DNA from: Heligmosomoides polygyrus polygyrus
Taxonomy: Eukaryota; Nematoda; Chromadorea; Rhabditida; Heligmosomidae
Direction: 5' to 3'
NCBI GenBank assembly: GCA_947396885.1
Contig: OX377203.1
Location: 2,852,001 to 2,916,000, forward strand
Length of the DNA stretch: 64,000 nt
Positions within the stretch are counted from its first letter, which is position 1. Each line of letters starts with the position of its first letter. Made by a program: the position numbers and the translations under genes. The notes under the pieces were generated by a model. That model searched no databases. It was not told where the DNA came from and saw only the letters and a list, made by a program, of their open reading frames with translations. Below, in pieces: positions 50,401-59,689 of this stretch.

Positions 50401-53400
50401 GCGGCGACGTCCTGAGGAGATCGAAGAGCTGCATCTGGTGGGAGACTGAGGTACGCCTGCAGGACCATGTCGTCCCTGGTCTTGAACTCAAATCCGACCT
50501 GACGGTTCAGCCTGTACTTTTCGAGCTCGGGACGTGTGTTGAAGAGAAACTCGGCCTGCAATTTCAAAGCTTACGGTTTCCAGGACGTTTGCTTAGGGAA
50601 GATATTTTTGTTACCGTTTTCACCGATCTTCTATAGAGGAAGATCTCATGAGGTCTCTCAGAGGACAGATATGTCACCAGCCATGTTGTCCAATCTAGAA
50701 AAACACGACGAACAATGCTAGGGTACAAAAAACCGGTAGAGGAATTTGAGACGAACCCAAGCTTGTCGAGAGGATCTGCAGTGATCCGTTTGGACGAAGA
50801 TTCTTCAGGTACTCGACGTCATCTGCGATCGTATTGTTTAGGACGAACAGCTCAGGTTTATGGTAATCCTGGACGAGTCAACTTTAGAGCAGAGTAGCAG
50901 AGTCTTGCGGGTGTTACGGCGCCGCGAGGGTTACTGTACACAATACTGCGTATTTTTGCCGGAGGTTGCGACAGTGGCAGCGTGGGTCCACGGGGGGGGG
51001 GGGGGCGCTCGTTCCCTACACAATCCCGCCGGATACCCACTTCTCGCCCTACTCACGCCGCCCTATTTGGACAAACTTGCGGCGAACGAGACCGTCGTTA
51101 ACTGGCGTGACGTCGTCCAAAAACCTATCAGCTGATAGGAGATGATTGGGGAGCGCATCTCATGGGGAACACCAAAGTCATTTTTTAGCTTGCTCGATTG
51201 TGGAGACAGTTGAGGAAAGGAGGTAGATTCTTCAAATTTTTGCCACAACTGGAGGCTATGGGTAATTCTGGTCAGGAGTTGGTGGTCTCCACATTGAGGG
51301 CTTATCTGCGCAAAGCCGGTTCACTGTTCTCTCATTTTAAACGAACGAACAATTCTCCTTATATTGAAGAACTTTCCAATGGATGATCTCGTTGTAGTCG
51401 TGACGTATCTCGTTAAGATGTTGCTGTAGTGTCGGAAAATGCGGACGACGCCTTAGCACTGAACAATATGGCGGGACTTGAAGAAAGCCTTGGCGTTGCA
51501 ACTGAAAAGCCTTTTCCTACAGATGGATTGTACAAGATTCTGATCGTTGTCTCAAGAGCGAAATTTGTTCAGGATAGAGCTACCAGATCAACGGAAGTGA
51601 TTGGAAATGCGATGTCTCCATGTGATGACAGGGACCCGGACATCTTGTCCTCAGCGCCCATTGCTCCGCCCCTTTCTGAGGGCAGTGTAGGGAACACCTC
51701 TCCGCCTGGGCCCCACTGCGACGGGAACGATATGGACGAGTTCTCCGGGTGCTGCCGCGAGACTCTCTTAGAGATGTGGACATACTTCACCACAGCAAAA
51801 TTTCAGCACCTCGGAAATAGCAAGAAGCGTCATGTCGGTAAGATCAACCAGGACGTTGTCGATTTGCGCACGAGTGGGGGTGTAGAGCACCTTCTTTCGA
51901 TCGACGGCGTCGAACGGGAACGTAACAAGTGTTCCTGAAAATGAACGATAAGCATCGCCCTTTATATTAGTCAGCGCCGTGTCAGAAATTAGTCACAGAA
52001 ACAGCGGAAGTTAGGGATCGGAAAATAGTGGCGCAAAAATAGCTAGACGTCTTCAGTGTGTGTCAAGATTCAGAAGACGTGTTATAGACGTCGTCCAACG
52101 TACGTAGGGATTGAAAAGCCACACCGTTGCCCGTTGTCCAACATATTCAGAAGGCGAATCATATATGTCATCGATCTTCGTTGGCGTTCAGAAAACGTCA
52201 TCAACAGTGCAGCGGGATTCAGAAGCCATGCCACAGAAGAGAGGTGGATAGGGTTCAGGAGAATTATTACAGAAATCGGTCGAATATATTGCCGTCGGAC
52301 AGTAAACGGTACCTGTTTTGAAGATCCTCCTCTACTGTATTCTACTATCCTATATTTTTTTACTGTAATGAAGGTAGAACGTCTAAGGAAGAAATGGAGA
52401 CGTCTAGGGGGTTCTATTCTCGGGGTTTGGGACGAAGCCCTCAATCAGACGTTTGGCGGCCGCAGGTCGCTGAACTGCCAAATATTTGGAGTAGCTAAAT
52501 GTGACCCCCTAGATGCAACCTTCCTTTTAATTATTCTTTATTTTGTTATCTATATAGATGGCATGAAATAGCCTACCGCTTGCAGAACAAGAATAATATT
52601 TTGATAGCTTCGTATCACTCACCAAGATCGCTGCCTTCGCCCCAGATCCAGAACACGTTCTCATTGGACTTGTCGAAGAACGGTATTCTAAACTCATTTA
52701 TTGAAAATGCAGTAATTTTTCGGCATGTAAATATAGAAAGCTGACGAGGTAATGGCAATATCCTCCGGTTGGACCAGTAGGTATTCTTCCCAATCTTTAG
52801 GGTCAGATGTGAGAGCCAGTGGATCGGCTTTCGACGACAGCCTGAAAATACTCAATTTCTCTTAGCGGCAGGAAGCGTTCCATATGGATGCCTAACTGGG
52901 GTTAGCTCGAGCCGACAAGACTATCCCTTCTTTCATCGTCCGAAGGTTAATAGCCTAAAGTTCAGAATGAGTCTTCGACCCTACGATAATGCGAAAAGAA
53001 CCGAAGAGCCGTCAGAGAAGGCAAAAATCCAGCTGTTCCATGTCCTTCTGCTCGCGGCTACCTCAACACTTTTCAATGGTCCCTAACTTGTCGCTTTTTT
53101 GCCCCAGAAATTTCCTTTGCAAGTTCGAAGGTATAGGCAGCTGAGCTACAGTCATGCAAGGCTATTCAACCCTAGGCACTCCTTTCAGCTGAGTCAGTTC
53201 CCCACCTGAAGTACATCAACGATCCGTCCGGCTGTTCCTCAGTGGCCAAGCGAATATCGAGAGCATTGTCGTGGATGATCTCTCTAAATCGACGATTCCT
53301 CACCAGGAGTGTCATAGTGTCAGTCTTCAAGTCGAAGGAGTAGACGTTGTGGTAGCTAAAGTCTCGGTGTTTAAGCCTTGTAGGAGTCGAAAGCCGAGGA

Positions 53401-56400
53401 GGGACTCACACTGGGTTCTCGTCGTTTAGACCAACTAGAATGCGAGCATCTCGACGATTGTTGAAATACACCTCCGCCTTCACACCTGGGCGGTTTGAGA
53501 TAACTGTTTTCTTCTCCGGATTGGCGGCAATCTCTGCCTACAATGTGACCAGACCGCTTTCTTAGACGGTGAAACGACCTACGACTAGATTCAAGCGGGA
53601 TCCATACATTAGTCGCTGCGCGGAGCGGCAGTAGGAAAGCTAGCCGTATCGATCGCATGAGCCACCTAATCGATATTGGAGCTTCTCATAATGCCGCGTC
53701 GCTCGGCGCCTGGAGCGTGAATCATGTCTTATGGTGCTCACATGAGAAACGACCGGAACCCACTTCGCTTATGTTCTTTTTGAACAGCATCGTGTTCTCG
53801 TCGCCGTTGTTGTCCTGTTCGTAAATAATGATGTCCTCAACACCCGTCCAATAGTACCCTTAAAAATGTTACATAGGGAGAAAACCGATTGCTTTCCAAC
53901 AGCGCAAAGAAGGACGCTCTAGACGACATTGATTCAGGGCGTTTATACCGAAATCGCTTCGGAACACGCCATTACGAGAGCTATCAATATCGATTAGGAC
54001 GCGCGGCATAATCAATGTTGGTAATTCTCATTACCGGCGATGGGAGTATAAATGGGACATTAAGAACAGCTAGATGAAAAGTCCTTCTTACCAGGGTATG
54101 CCTTCAGCTTCCCATGAAACTTCGGGAAGAGACTTATGCCATGTGAAAGAGCTTGAAACTCTGATTACAAATATACACTCGAAATTTGCTAAATGGATTT
54201 CGTAAGCGAGTACTGGCCGGCGGAAGTTCCGTTGCCTACTGCATGCCGCGCGCTCTGATGAGGCGATGGGCGGAGCGTTGCGTAATCAATGTAAATATTA
54301 GCAAGACCGCCGGTTGCGGCGGTGGCGTAGTGGCAGTGTTCTCGCCTTACATTAAGGTTGTTGCGGGTACGGTCTCCATCGATGCCGATGTTTTTGCATT
54401 TTGTGACCTATCGTAAGAGACACCCTTTATCCTCTTTTTTGAACAAACGCCTGGCAACAACTATCATATATCTTTCGCGAGCTCTTTGAAGTGCAGTGAT
54501 AGCAAACTTTGAGTTTCACGTATGGTAACTCAAAACTGGATGCTAGATTCGTGATCAGCGCCCCAAATAACCCCCTGCACAATGTCTTGCGAAATTGGTC
54601 CCTATGACCTCATCACCCTCACCCTCGCCACAAGCCTTAAACCTACGAGGTTCGTACCTTGGCCATTCTTGCCGATCAAGGGTGATGACCGAAGTGTGAA
54701 GCCATTCAGAACAGAAACCAGTTGAGTGTGCTACGCTGTAGACAGGCTACACAGCAAAGCAAAATGTCGATGTTGGTAAAGAGAAACATAAGTTTTCAGC
54801 TTGTGAGCAATATATTTCGCCTACACATTTCTTGCAATCTTCCATCATTGTTGAGGAAAGTTGGCACATCGGTAGCCACTCTAACAAGTTGGACGCTGAC
54901 TTTGTTTATGTAAGGAAAAATCTGGCATTTCAATCTCAAGAAGAAGAAGAATTCCAGTCTGGTACCGCCTTTTCATCTAGAAATCGACTGTTCAAAAACC
55001 AAAAGGCACTTGTCTGTACGACTACCAAGATCACAAAATTACTCCGGCCATACTTCGGCTATAGGTGTTATTTGGGGTGATGATCACAAATCTGGCATTT
55101 GTTTCCGAATTCCCGCCTTCATATGGCAGGTTAAGTTAGATGTGAATAAATGGGAGACTAAATGGTAGATGTGAATAAATTGGGTTAAATCCATTTTGTC
55201 TCAACGGGCATTCCGGATTAACTACAAGGCCCATTTGTTGTTCGTTAAGGTTGCGAACAACTTCGTCCCTCGGGGTTCCGTCCCTCTCCTTTTCTCTTCA
55301 ACATATATACAAGAGAAATTCCGGATTTATCCTAGTCCGGGGGGGGACATAACTAAAAAGTATTATATGTAACAAGTGTACTTGAGACTTCTAGAGCGAC
55401 TCTTACAGAACGACATAGGACCCTAAACAAGAAGAAGTCATAAACAAAAAAACGAAAAATTGCACTTGTTGCGGTTGTAAGCCGGCAAAGTTGTGTGCCC
55501 TCTTCACCATGCTGGGTCCTGGTTATAACATGTCAGGCAGCGGTCAGCACGCGGCATGCGGTTTCATGCGCCCTCATCACCATGTTAGATCCTGGTTATA
55601 ACATGTCAGCCGGCGGTCAGCACGCGGCATGCCTCCATTCCGTCGCTCTTTGCCCGTCGAGACGGTTGAAAACCGCGGCGATTTTTTTTGTTCGTTCGTT
55701 TTTGATTTCCTTTAGGTTCCAAATCGTTCTCTAGGAGCCGCTCGGTGAGTTTCTATTTACCTTGTTACCTACTTTTTAGTTATGCGGCTCCCGGAGTAGG
55801 ATAGATCCGAAATTCCTTCCCTTATCAACAGATTCGAGATATCCTGCAAAGCTTTTGCTGACGACCTTAAAATTTATAGCAGTGTGGTGGATTCTACAGA
55901 TGTTGAAAGGATTCAGTCCGCAATTTTAGCTGTAGCCGAGTGGACGCGAGCTTGGGACCTTCTTCTGACGAAGGATAAAACAAAGATGTTGCACTTGGAG
56001 AAGAGCAACATCAATGCTCCGTATTTTATCGAGGATCGACAGCTTCTGCAGGTTTCCGAAGTGAAGGATCTTGGATTCCTCATCACAGATAATCTGCAAT
56101 TCGACAAGCATTGTGAAGAGATCGCAGCTAAGGCGGTTCGTAGGGTGTGCAACCTGTTCAGATGCTTAGTTACTAGTAACGAGAGTATTCTTCTGAACGC
56201 TTATAAAATGTATATTCGTCCTATTCTAGAGTATGGTACACCGGTCTTTAACCCAGCTAAAGCAAAGAATATAGAAGTTTTAGACAAAGTTCAAAACAGC
56301 TTTACAAGGAAGCTTCTACTCAGGTCGGGGCAATTTGATTATTGCTCAATCCCTGACAGCACTAAACGCGGCCGGACGCTTGCGTTAGAGCCTCTTTCCT

Positions 56401-58135
56401 TGCGAAGGAAAAATTTGATCTTCTGATGGTGCATAAAATTCTCCAAGGCGCTATCCATTTGGGCGGGGTGCAGATTCTTCACGACCAGAATCTCAAGTTC
56501 TAGGGGTGCAGCATCAAGCTAAGCTACCTGCTGATCAGGTGCTCGATCCGGTCTTGCTACTTTACCTATAGAGCTGGCAGCGAGTATGTCGGACTAAATA
56601 AGCCTGCTAATTACCCTCAAATATTTTAGCTTTTAAACGAATGCTTGGCAAGGTTTTGCTGAAGTTTCAGCGTTTTCTGTTGTTGTTTTTTTCGAGGCAG
56701 TTAGTACTTGTCATAATACGAATGTACCTTCCCCTTCTTTCTATTTTTATTTTTGCTTCTTTTTCTGTTGGTTCTCTCTGTTCCATTGTTCTTTTTGATA
56801 CATTTTTTATGTTATTATTCACTTTCTTATTGTATTAATTTCTATATTTTGTTTTACTGGCTTTGCTGAATGCTAGGTTCTATTTACTTGGTCGCGATGG
56901 TGAGCCATCCTCACGTTTATCGCCTCACATGTGTTGCATCACATGTCTCAGTAAAGATAAAATGGAGGTGATGAGGTCATACGAACGAATTTCACCCAAA
57001 CTTGTGCATGGAGGTTATTTGGGGCGCTGTTGAGGAATCTAGCATCAGATTTTGACTTACCGTACGTGAAAATCAAAATCTGTTAATTCCACTTCAAAGA
57101 GCACGTAAAGGGTATACGATAGTTGTTACTTGGCGTTCGCTCAAAAATGTGTTGGAAATGAGGATAAAAGGTGTATCTGACGATAAGTCACAAAATGCAA
57201 AAACACCAGCATCGATGGGGACCGAACTCGTAGCCACCTTCCTGTAAGGCGAAAATGCTACCACTACGCCACCGCCGCAATTGACGATCTTGCTAATGGC
57301 CGCGCTGATTACGCAACGCCCCGCCCATCGCCTCATCAGAGCACGCGACATGCTGTAGACAATGGAACTTCCGCCGGCCAGTGCTCGCTTACAAAATCCA
57401 CTTAGCAACTTTCGACTGTATATTTGTAATCAGCGTTTCAAGCTCTTTCACATGGCGTAGGTCTTTTATCGAAATTTTCTTTGGTTAGAATCTCTAACGA
57501 TACTTTCTGGACTCCTGTCAAACTTGTAGGACCGTAACCACTTATACTCAGTTGTGATATGCTCCCTTGATTTTCTCCGTAAACGAGATTAGGCCTCCTT
57601 GTTCTAGTTTTCGCCGTCTTTCTCAGGCATTGTTTAGAGTTTGGGAAGGTCTACCTCATTCTTATAGAAGTCGCATGATTAGGGGGTTAGACTTTAAGTT
57701 CTAGCACTTTTATTGTCAAATGGTGCAAAGACAGCACAACAAAGGGTGGCCTACAGTGCTTATGCCGGCTGTTGAACTCACTCAGTACGTCGTCGTTTTT
57801 CTCAAAAGTCACTTGGCGAGTGTGTCTGCAGTTGGTGCACATGACGAACACGTTCCTTATGTTGTTGTCATCCGGAGCCAAATAAGCTACGAACCTGAAA
57901 TCTTGGTCGTTAAATCCGTATATTCTCCTTCATCCGCTCCCAGTTTTAAACTATGTGCCACGTTGATTGAGATCAAGCTTATCGCTCCCGAATAAAGTTC
58001 CCTTCTGGCCTGTCACACAGCCAACCTGCCATTTGGGCTCAGTGAGAGCGCCCAGTATTTCGGATTCGAGAAGAGTAGCTCCCTTGGAATAAGTGTAGCT
58101 GTCACCAGCGGAAGAAAGAGAGCCGCGAGCAGCAT
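38490..58135 (-). CDS. Secreted S9-family serine peptidase (DPF-5/DPF-6-like), gene 1
   Basis: Paralogue of gene 2, 683 aa, predicted secreted. Exons, 5' to 3': 58135-58026, 57894-57782, 53858-53764, 53537-53410, 53355-53206, 52841-52746, 52687-52623, 51934-51810, 50868-50757, 50694-50615, 50555-50250, 50191-50041, 49909-49732, 38946-38807, 38748-38666, 38609-38490 (TGA). The start is the ATG directly after a TATTCAG acceptor and opens a signal peptide. The propeller part runs to about residue 370 ([40 protein letters not shown]). The hydrolase half shows [19 protein letters not shown], nucleophile motif GASYGG (Ser513, against GGSYGG in gene 2), GANDPRV (Asp608) and DEGHG (His640), ending in [13 protein letters not shown]. 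Intron 13 is 10.8 kb and full of repeats. No stop or frameshift was seen in any exon. A gene predictor may split it at that intron. DPF naming is from recalled similarity. Confidence 0.88.
39184..39484 (-). mobile_element. tRNA-derived SINE S1, near full length
   Basis: Minus strand: head GTGTAGCGCGGTCGGAGGAG and GGTTCGGATTTCCCGCC, body with ACTTGTCTGGGAAGGATA-type sequence, and tail of repeated TTATCC units (plus strand AAGGATAAGGATAAGGATAA at about 39182). Confidence 0.8.
39701..40974 (-). mobile_element. mariner transposon with intact TIRs and TA duplication
   Basis: Left end TTAGATTGGTGCAAAAGTTC, right end complement TTAGGTTGGTGCATAAGTTC; the outer 30 bp match with few differences. TA duplications flank it (39699-39700, 40975-40976). 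At 1,274 bp it is full length. It lies in intron 13 of gene 1. Confidence 0.93.
39778..40805 (-). pseudogene. mariner transposase (DD34D), one frameshift from intact
   Basis: The ATG at 40805 opens [20 protein letters not shown]. Between about 40740 and 40710 the frame shifts, and the remaining 296 codons run uninterrupted to 39778. They hold the second helix-turn-helix ([18 protein letters not shown]), the WAPHNL linker motif, and all three catalytic aspartates: [23 protein letters not shown] and [12 protein letters not shown], the last two 34 residues apart. The C-terminus (NDLPARW-like [19 protein letters not shown]) is complete. With good TIRs, this is the youngest mariner in the window. 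A single indel near the N-terminus prevents a full-length product. Confidence 0.9.
41350..42245. repeat. Intron 13 block conserved between genes 1 and 2
   Basis: TTTTATCAATATCGATTTTT through TGCAGAGCGATGTCTTCAGC matches 12.25-12.56 kb, and 41.87-42.24 kb matches 17.6-18.05 kb. On the minus strand a 73-codon frame at 41975-41754 includes [17 protein letters not shown], but the frame is not kept in the other copies. Confidence 0.5.
42256..42482 (+). mobile_element. SINE S1 fragment without tRNA head
   Basis: GGATTTGCCGTTCAGGTCGA, CTTATCTGGAAAGGATAAAG and GCCGTCTTTTATCCTTATCC identify the family in plus orientation. Confidence 0.65.
42545..43300. repeat. Minisatellite block: about 50-bp units, then GGGGACCAGTGAAGG-type repeats
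   Basis: From about 42560 to 42800 units of about 50 bp repeat a core of the type TTCAGAAGACGTGTCACCGA. From about 42790 to 43280 short purine-rich units of the type GGGACCAGTGAAGGGG repeat imperfectly. The long open frames on both strands (up to 183 codons) come from the lack of stops in this composition. A tail GTTTGGGGCGAAGCCTCAAC/CAGACGTTTGGCGGCCGC at about 43410 recurs at about 52430. Confidence 0.75.
43301..43850. other. No gene seen
   Basis: Tail of the minisatellite element and AT-rich sequence. No supportable ORF. Confidence 0.5.
44000..45095 (+). pseudogene. BEL/Pao-like Gag relic with zinc-knuckle region
   Basis: The best frame, from about 44577 to the stop at 45095, contains a cysteine/histidine cluster: [15 protein letters not shown] (C-x2-C-x5-H-x4-C), then YCLEDC and DCWHCQKV. 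This arrangement is typical of Gag zinc-knuckle regions of nematode BEL/Pao LTR retrotransposons. Upstream, in other frames (44030-44323 and 44327-44605), a charged helical region with [16 protein letters not shown] and [10 protein letters not shown] fits the N-terminal Gag part, so at least two frameshifts separate the pieces. No protease, RT or integrase follows. I read it as a broken Gag remnant. An expressed domesticated gene is less likely because of the frameshifts. Confidence 0.65.
45130..45845. repeat. Long inverted repeat, arms about 250 bp
   Basis: The left arm (about 45145-45380; GGAGCCTCGAGTCGTCGAGT on its complement) and right arm (about 45600-45840) are inverted copies containing TCTTGAAGATAAGATGGAAAAC and its counterpart. 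The spacer of about 220 bp has AATAAACTTGTG and may contain LTR remains, given the adjacent Gag relic. Antisense ORF pairs such as [11 protein letters not shown] and [11 protein letters not shown] arise from the two arms. Confidence 0.75.
45949..46090. repeat. TTTCCG-rich repeat, copy 1
   Basis: GATGTCCGGAATTTCCGCTT and CTCTTCCGTTCCGTGTTCCG resemble the segment at about 49578-49705 (GGCGTTTCCGTTCCGTCTTT). Each is followed or preceded by sequence with an AACCAGGGATGT/CCCTGGTCCCAACCC core, in opposite orientation. Confidence 0.5.
46091..46520. other. No gene seen
   Basis: AT-rich intron sequence of gene 1 without supportable features. Confidence 0.5.
46525..47995. repeat. Composite repeat R2 (copy 2)
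   Basis: Same order as at 24755-26190: GACACGCCTAACGGCGTGCC start, GTTTGTGCTGCGCAGTGTTC, CT-rich ACTGGTC tracts, satellite units near 47110 and 47690, and GTATCTCACTTCGGTTAGAT near 47895. It lies in intron 13 of gene 1, whereas copy 1 lies in intron 7 of gene 2, so R2 is dispersed rather than part of the gene duplication. Confidence 0.7.
48394..48442. repeat. 17-bp perfect hairpin
   Basis: CCAGCTGTGTCATCTCG and its exact complement flank a 15-base loop. Confidence 0.85.
48550..49300. repeat. GC-rich repeat region with a recurring CTCAGGGAGAGTCC motif
   Basis: CTCAGGGRGAGTSC occurs at about 48783, 48870 and 49010, and GGTGTGTGCCATCCAAAC at about 48822 and 48932. TATTCTTCC..GCCGCGAGCG occurs near 48674 and inverted near 49150. 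The 201-codon frame across it matches nothing known and is rich in Arg and Pro, so I do not call it a gene. Confidence 0.45.
50985..51006. repeat. Poly-G run
   Basis: About 15 consecutive G within intron 8 of gene 1, a likely site of assembly or sequencing length error. Confidence 0.85.
52040..52500. repeat. Diverged copy of the 42.5-43.5 kb minisatellite element
   Basis: Units with TTCAGAAGACGTG, TTCAGAAGGCGAATC and TTCAGAAAACGTCATC occur at about 50-bp spacing. The end GGTTTGGGACGAAGCCCTCA and CAGACGTTTGGCGGCCGCAG matches 43.41-43.44 kb. It lies in intron 7 of gene 1. Confidence 0.65.
53937..54063. mobile_element. MITE in intron 2 of gene 1 (orthologous to 28025)
   Basis: The ends AGGGCGTTTATACCGAAATC and GGAGTATAAATGGGACATTA are inverted repeats. 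Same neighbours as the copy in gene 2. Confidence 0.65.
55325..55815. mobile_element. Inverted-repeat element with GGATTTATCCTAGTCCGG ends
   Basis: Left end GGATTTATCCTAGTCCGGGG then CATAACTAAAAAGTATT; right end CTACTTTTTAGTTATG then CCGGAGTAGGATAGATCC. It contains an internal direct duplication of about 75 bp (55490-55640, each with CCTGGTTATAACATGTCAG). One end of a relative is at 36893. Confidence 0.6.
55818..56620 (+). pseudogene. CR1/Jockey-type RT fragment
   Basis: From about 55820 the frame reads [19 protein letters not shown] (RT catalytic FADD), [40 protein letters not shown] and [17 protein letters not shown], ending near 56424 with a frameshift. The 5' part up to the FADD box is missing. 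Same family as the intact element at 58.8-62.5 kb. Confidence 0.88.
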
Positions 58136-58140
58136 CTGAA

Positions 58141-58530
58141 TAGATACGTTCGACAAATTAGCAACTAGTTGAGCAAAAACGTCTTCAAACGGAGGATTTA
58201 AAACTCAGAAGATATCATCTGCAATTTGAATGAGAGCAAATGCTTCTGTGATCTGAAGGCACGGTCTTTTATACTTCTGATCCCAAACGCTACCACTTTT
58301 CTTGCTGACGCTATCACTTAATAAGCCAAATGAGTCCTTAGGACAGAAACTTGTAGATGTTTGTCGCTTCCAAGGGCTAGTTTAGTGTCCTCAATTCTTC
58401 CGACGTTTTCGAACAGTCGAAGCGAAACTCCCCTCCTGTTAGGGTGTGTGCAGCTTCCCTATTCTTTGAGGATGTTGCAGACTCCTTCTAAAGCATACAT
58501 TATGCCTATCCAGTATTCGTCTGATGCTCA
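58141..58530 (-). promoter_or_regulatory. Upstream region of gene 1: spliced-leader acceptor and TATA-like box
   Basis: Minus strand: the ATG at 58135 is preceded directly by CGTATCTATTCAG, a consensus nematode 3' splice site. TATAAAAG lies at 58273-58266, about 130 bp upstream of the ATG. About 390 bp are shared with gene 2, then the two genes diverge where a CR1-like copy is inserted. Trans-splicing is inferred, not shown. Confidence 0.5.
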
Positions 58531-58534
58531 GAGC

Positions 58535-58760
58535 TAGTAGTAGCCAGTGCCAGAGCTGTTAATAGTGGTGTGCCTCAAGGAGGGGTTCTGTTCCCTATTC
58601 AATTTAATATCTACAAATACGACTTGCTTGAACTTCTGAAGGATAGTGGGATAGCATACTGCGCTTTCGCAGACGACTTGAAAATTTATCGACCAATTGC
58701 AAGCGATTCTGATGTTGAACTTCTCCAGAATGCTTTAGATAATTTAATTAACCAAGTTTA
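58535..58760 (+). pseudogene. CR1-like element A, first segment (RT palm)
   Basis: Reads VNSGVPQGGVLFPIQFNIYK, then [19 protein letters not shown] and LLQNALDNLINQ. The frame is cut here by element B and resumes at about 62550 with QKWSSEWSLPLSKEKSR. The two halves belong to one RT. Confidence 0.9.
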
Positions 58761-58871
58761 ATTACCCAAGTTTGAGGAAAAGCTAGGAAAATATCATCCG
58801 TGCGGTCGTCGTGTGCGGTCGGTGCCACCTATTCTCTGCTATTGATCTATTTCCTGATCCGGCGTTCAACG

Positions 58872-59609
58872 ATGGCTTCTCTTACTTCGACGGACTCATC
58901 GCTCATGGCTGCGAAAAGCAGTAGGAATGGAGATGGAACCGAGTTCGATGCAACTTCTTCGGCAGAGATCGCTTCAGCCCTCGAGCAGCTGCGAGCGGAC
59001 AAGAAAACTCCTGCGTTCTTAAAGAAATTGGTCAGTCACATTTTCCATGTGCAAGATCATCTCTCGTCTTTAGTGACTAAAAACGTGGAGCTGCATGAGG
59101 AAAACTCTCGACTTCGAGCTGAAAACGCGGCCCTCAAGCAGGCTCTCGCGAATTCCAAGACGGTCGCTGCCCAATCCTCTGTTCCGCCTTCACCTACCGA
59201 AGATAGGTTCGAGGAGAAAGAACGACTCCGATCAATAGTCATAAGTGGCATATCCGAGTCCAGCGCCTCATCATCTGTCGCCAGAGCTCTTCATGATGTT
59301 GACGTCGTGAAACAAATATTCGATCATCTAGAGATAGAATGTGTGCCACAAGCTGTGTATAGGCTAGGTAAGCCTTCTGAAGGCAGACCTCGCCTTTTAA
59401 AAGTTGTTTTGCCGAGCACATATTTCCAGAAGTTATCACTCAGGAGAGCTTCTAGGCTCCGATCCTTTTCCTGTCGAGGGGTGTATATACGCCCTTCACT
59501 TTCCAAACAGGAAAGAGATCGGATCAGAGAGGCTAAACTTGCAACTAATAGGTCTGCAATAGATAGTAACCCCTCTCATCAACTAAGCCAATCTTCTGCG
59601 GTAAACTAA
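58872..59609 (+). CDS. ORF1 protein of CR1-like element B
   Basis: An RNA-binding/chaperone role in the retrotransposon ribonucleoprotein is expected from position. From the ATG at 58872 (MASLTSTDSSLMAAKSS) the protein has 245 residues; an upstream in-frame ATG at 58800 would add 24. Residues of about 60-100 form a strong coiled coil (LVTKNVELHEENSRLRAENA). The following region (LRSIVISGISES, AVYRLGKPSEGRPRLLKVVL, RGVYIRPSLSKQERDRIREA) resembles the RRM/CTD-like fold seen in ORF1-type proteins of several non-LTR elements. No zinc knuckle is visible. It ends 80 bp before the first ATG of ORF2, whose frame is open across the junction. Confidence 0.8.
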   Translation: MASLTSTDSSLMAAKSSRNGDGTEFDATSSAEIASALEQLRADKKTPAFLKKLVSHIFHVQDHLSSLVTKNVELHEENSRLRAENAALKQALANSKTVAAQSSVPPSPTEDRFEEKERLRSIVISGISESSASSSVARALHDVDVVKQIFDHLEIECVPQAVYRLGKPSEGRPRLLKVVLPSTYFQKLSLRRASRLRSFSCRGVYIRPSLSKQERDRIREAKLATNRSAIDSNPSHQLSQSSAVN

Positions 59610-59689
59610 CGAGTCTTCCTCGGGTATCTGCAACGAACCTTAAGTGTTATTATTCTAACATTAGATCTCTTCAGAAAAATATTTCATAT

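Larger units (their letters stand above)
54087..57487. mobile_element. Foldback element F7 in intron 2 of gene 1, with insertions
   Basis: The arms, about 54087-54625 and about 56955-57487, are inverted. They are longer than in gene 2 because the inner parts are kept on both sides (for example GGTGATGAGGTCATACGAAC against its complement near 54610). The tRNA-like modules are at about 54318-54395 and about 57280-57200. The 2.3-kb centre includes an inverted-repeat element at 55325-55815 and a CR1-like fragment at 55818-56620, plus about 700 bp unidentified. Confidence 0.75.
37611..58535. repeat. Segmental-duplication unit A (contains gene 1)
   Basis: Colinear with unit B from GTCGGTTAGCCGAGTGTGTA (about 37601) to about 58535, where a CR1-like copy begins. 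It contains the tRNA-Met-like relic, all 16 peptidase exons and about 390 bp upstream of the start codon. Private insertions include the mariner at 39701, the sequences at 42.5-49.5 kb and those inside F7. Confidence 0.85.
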
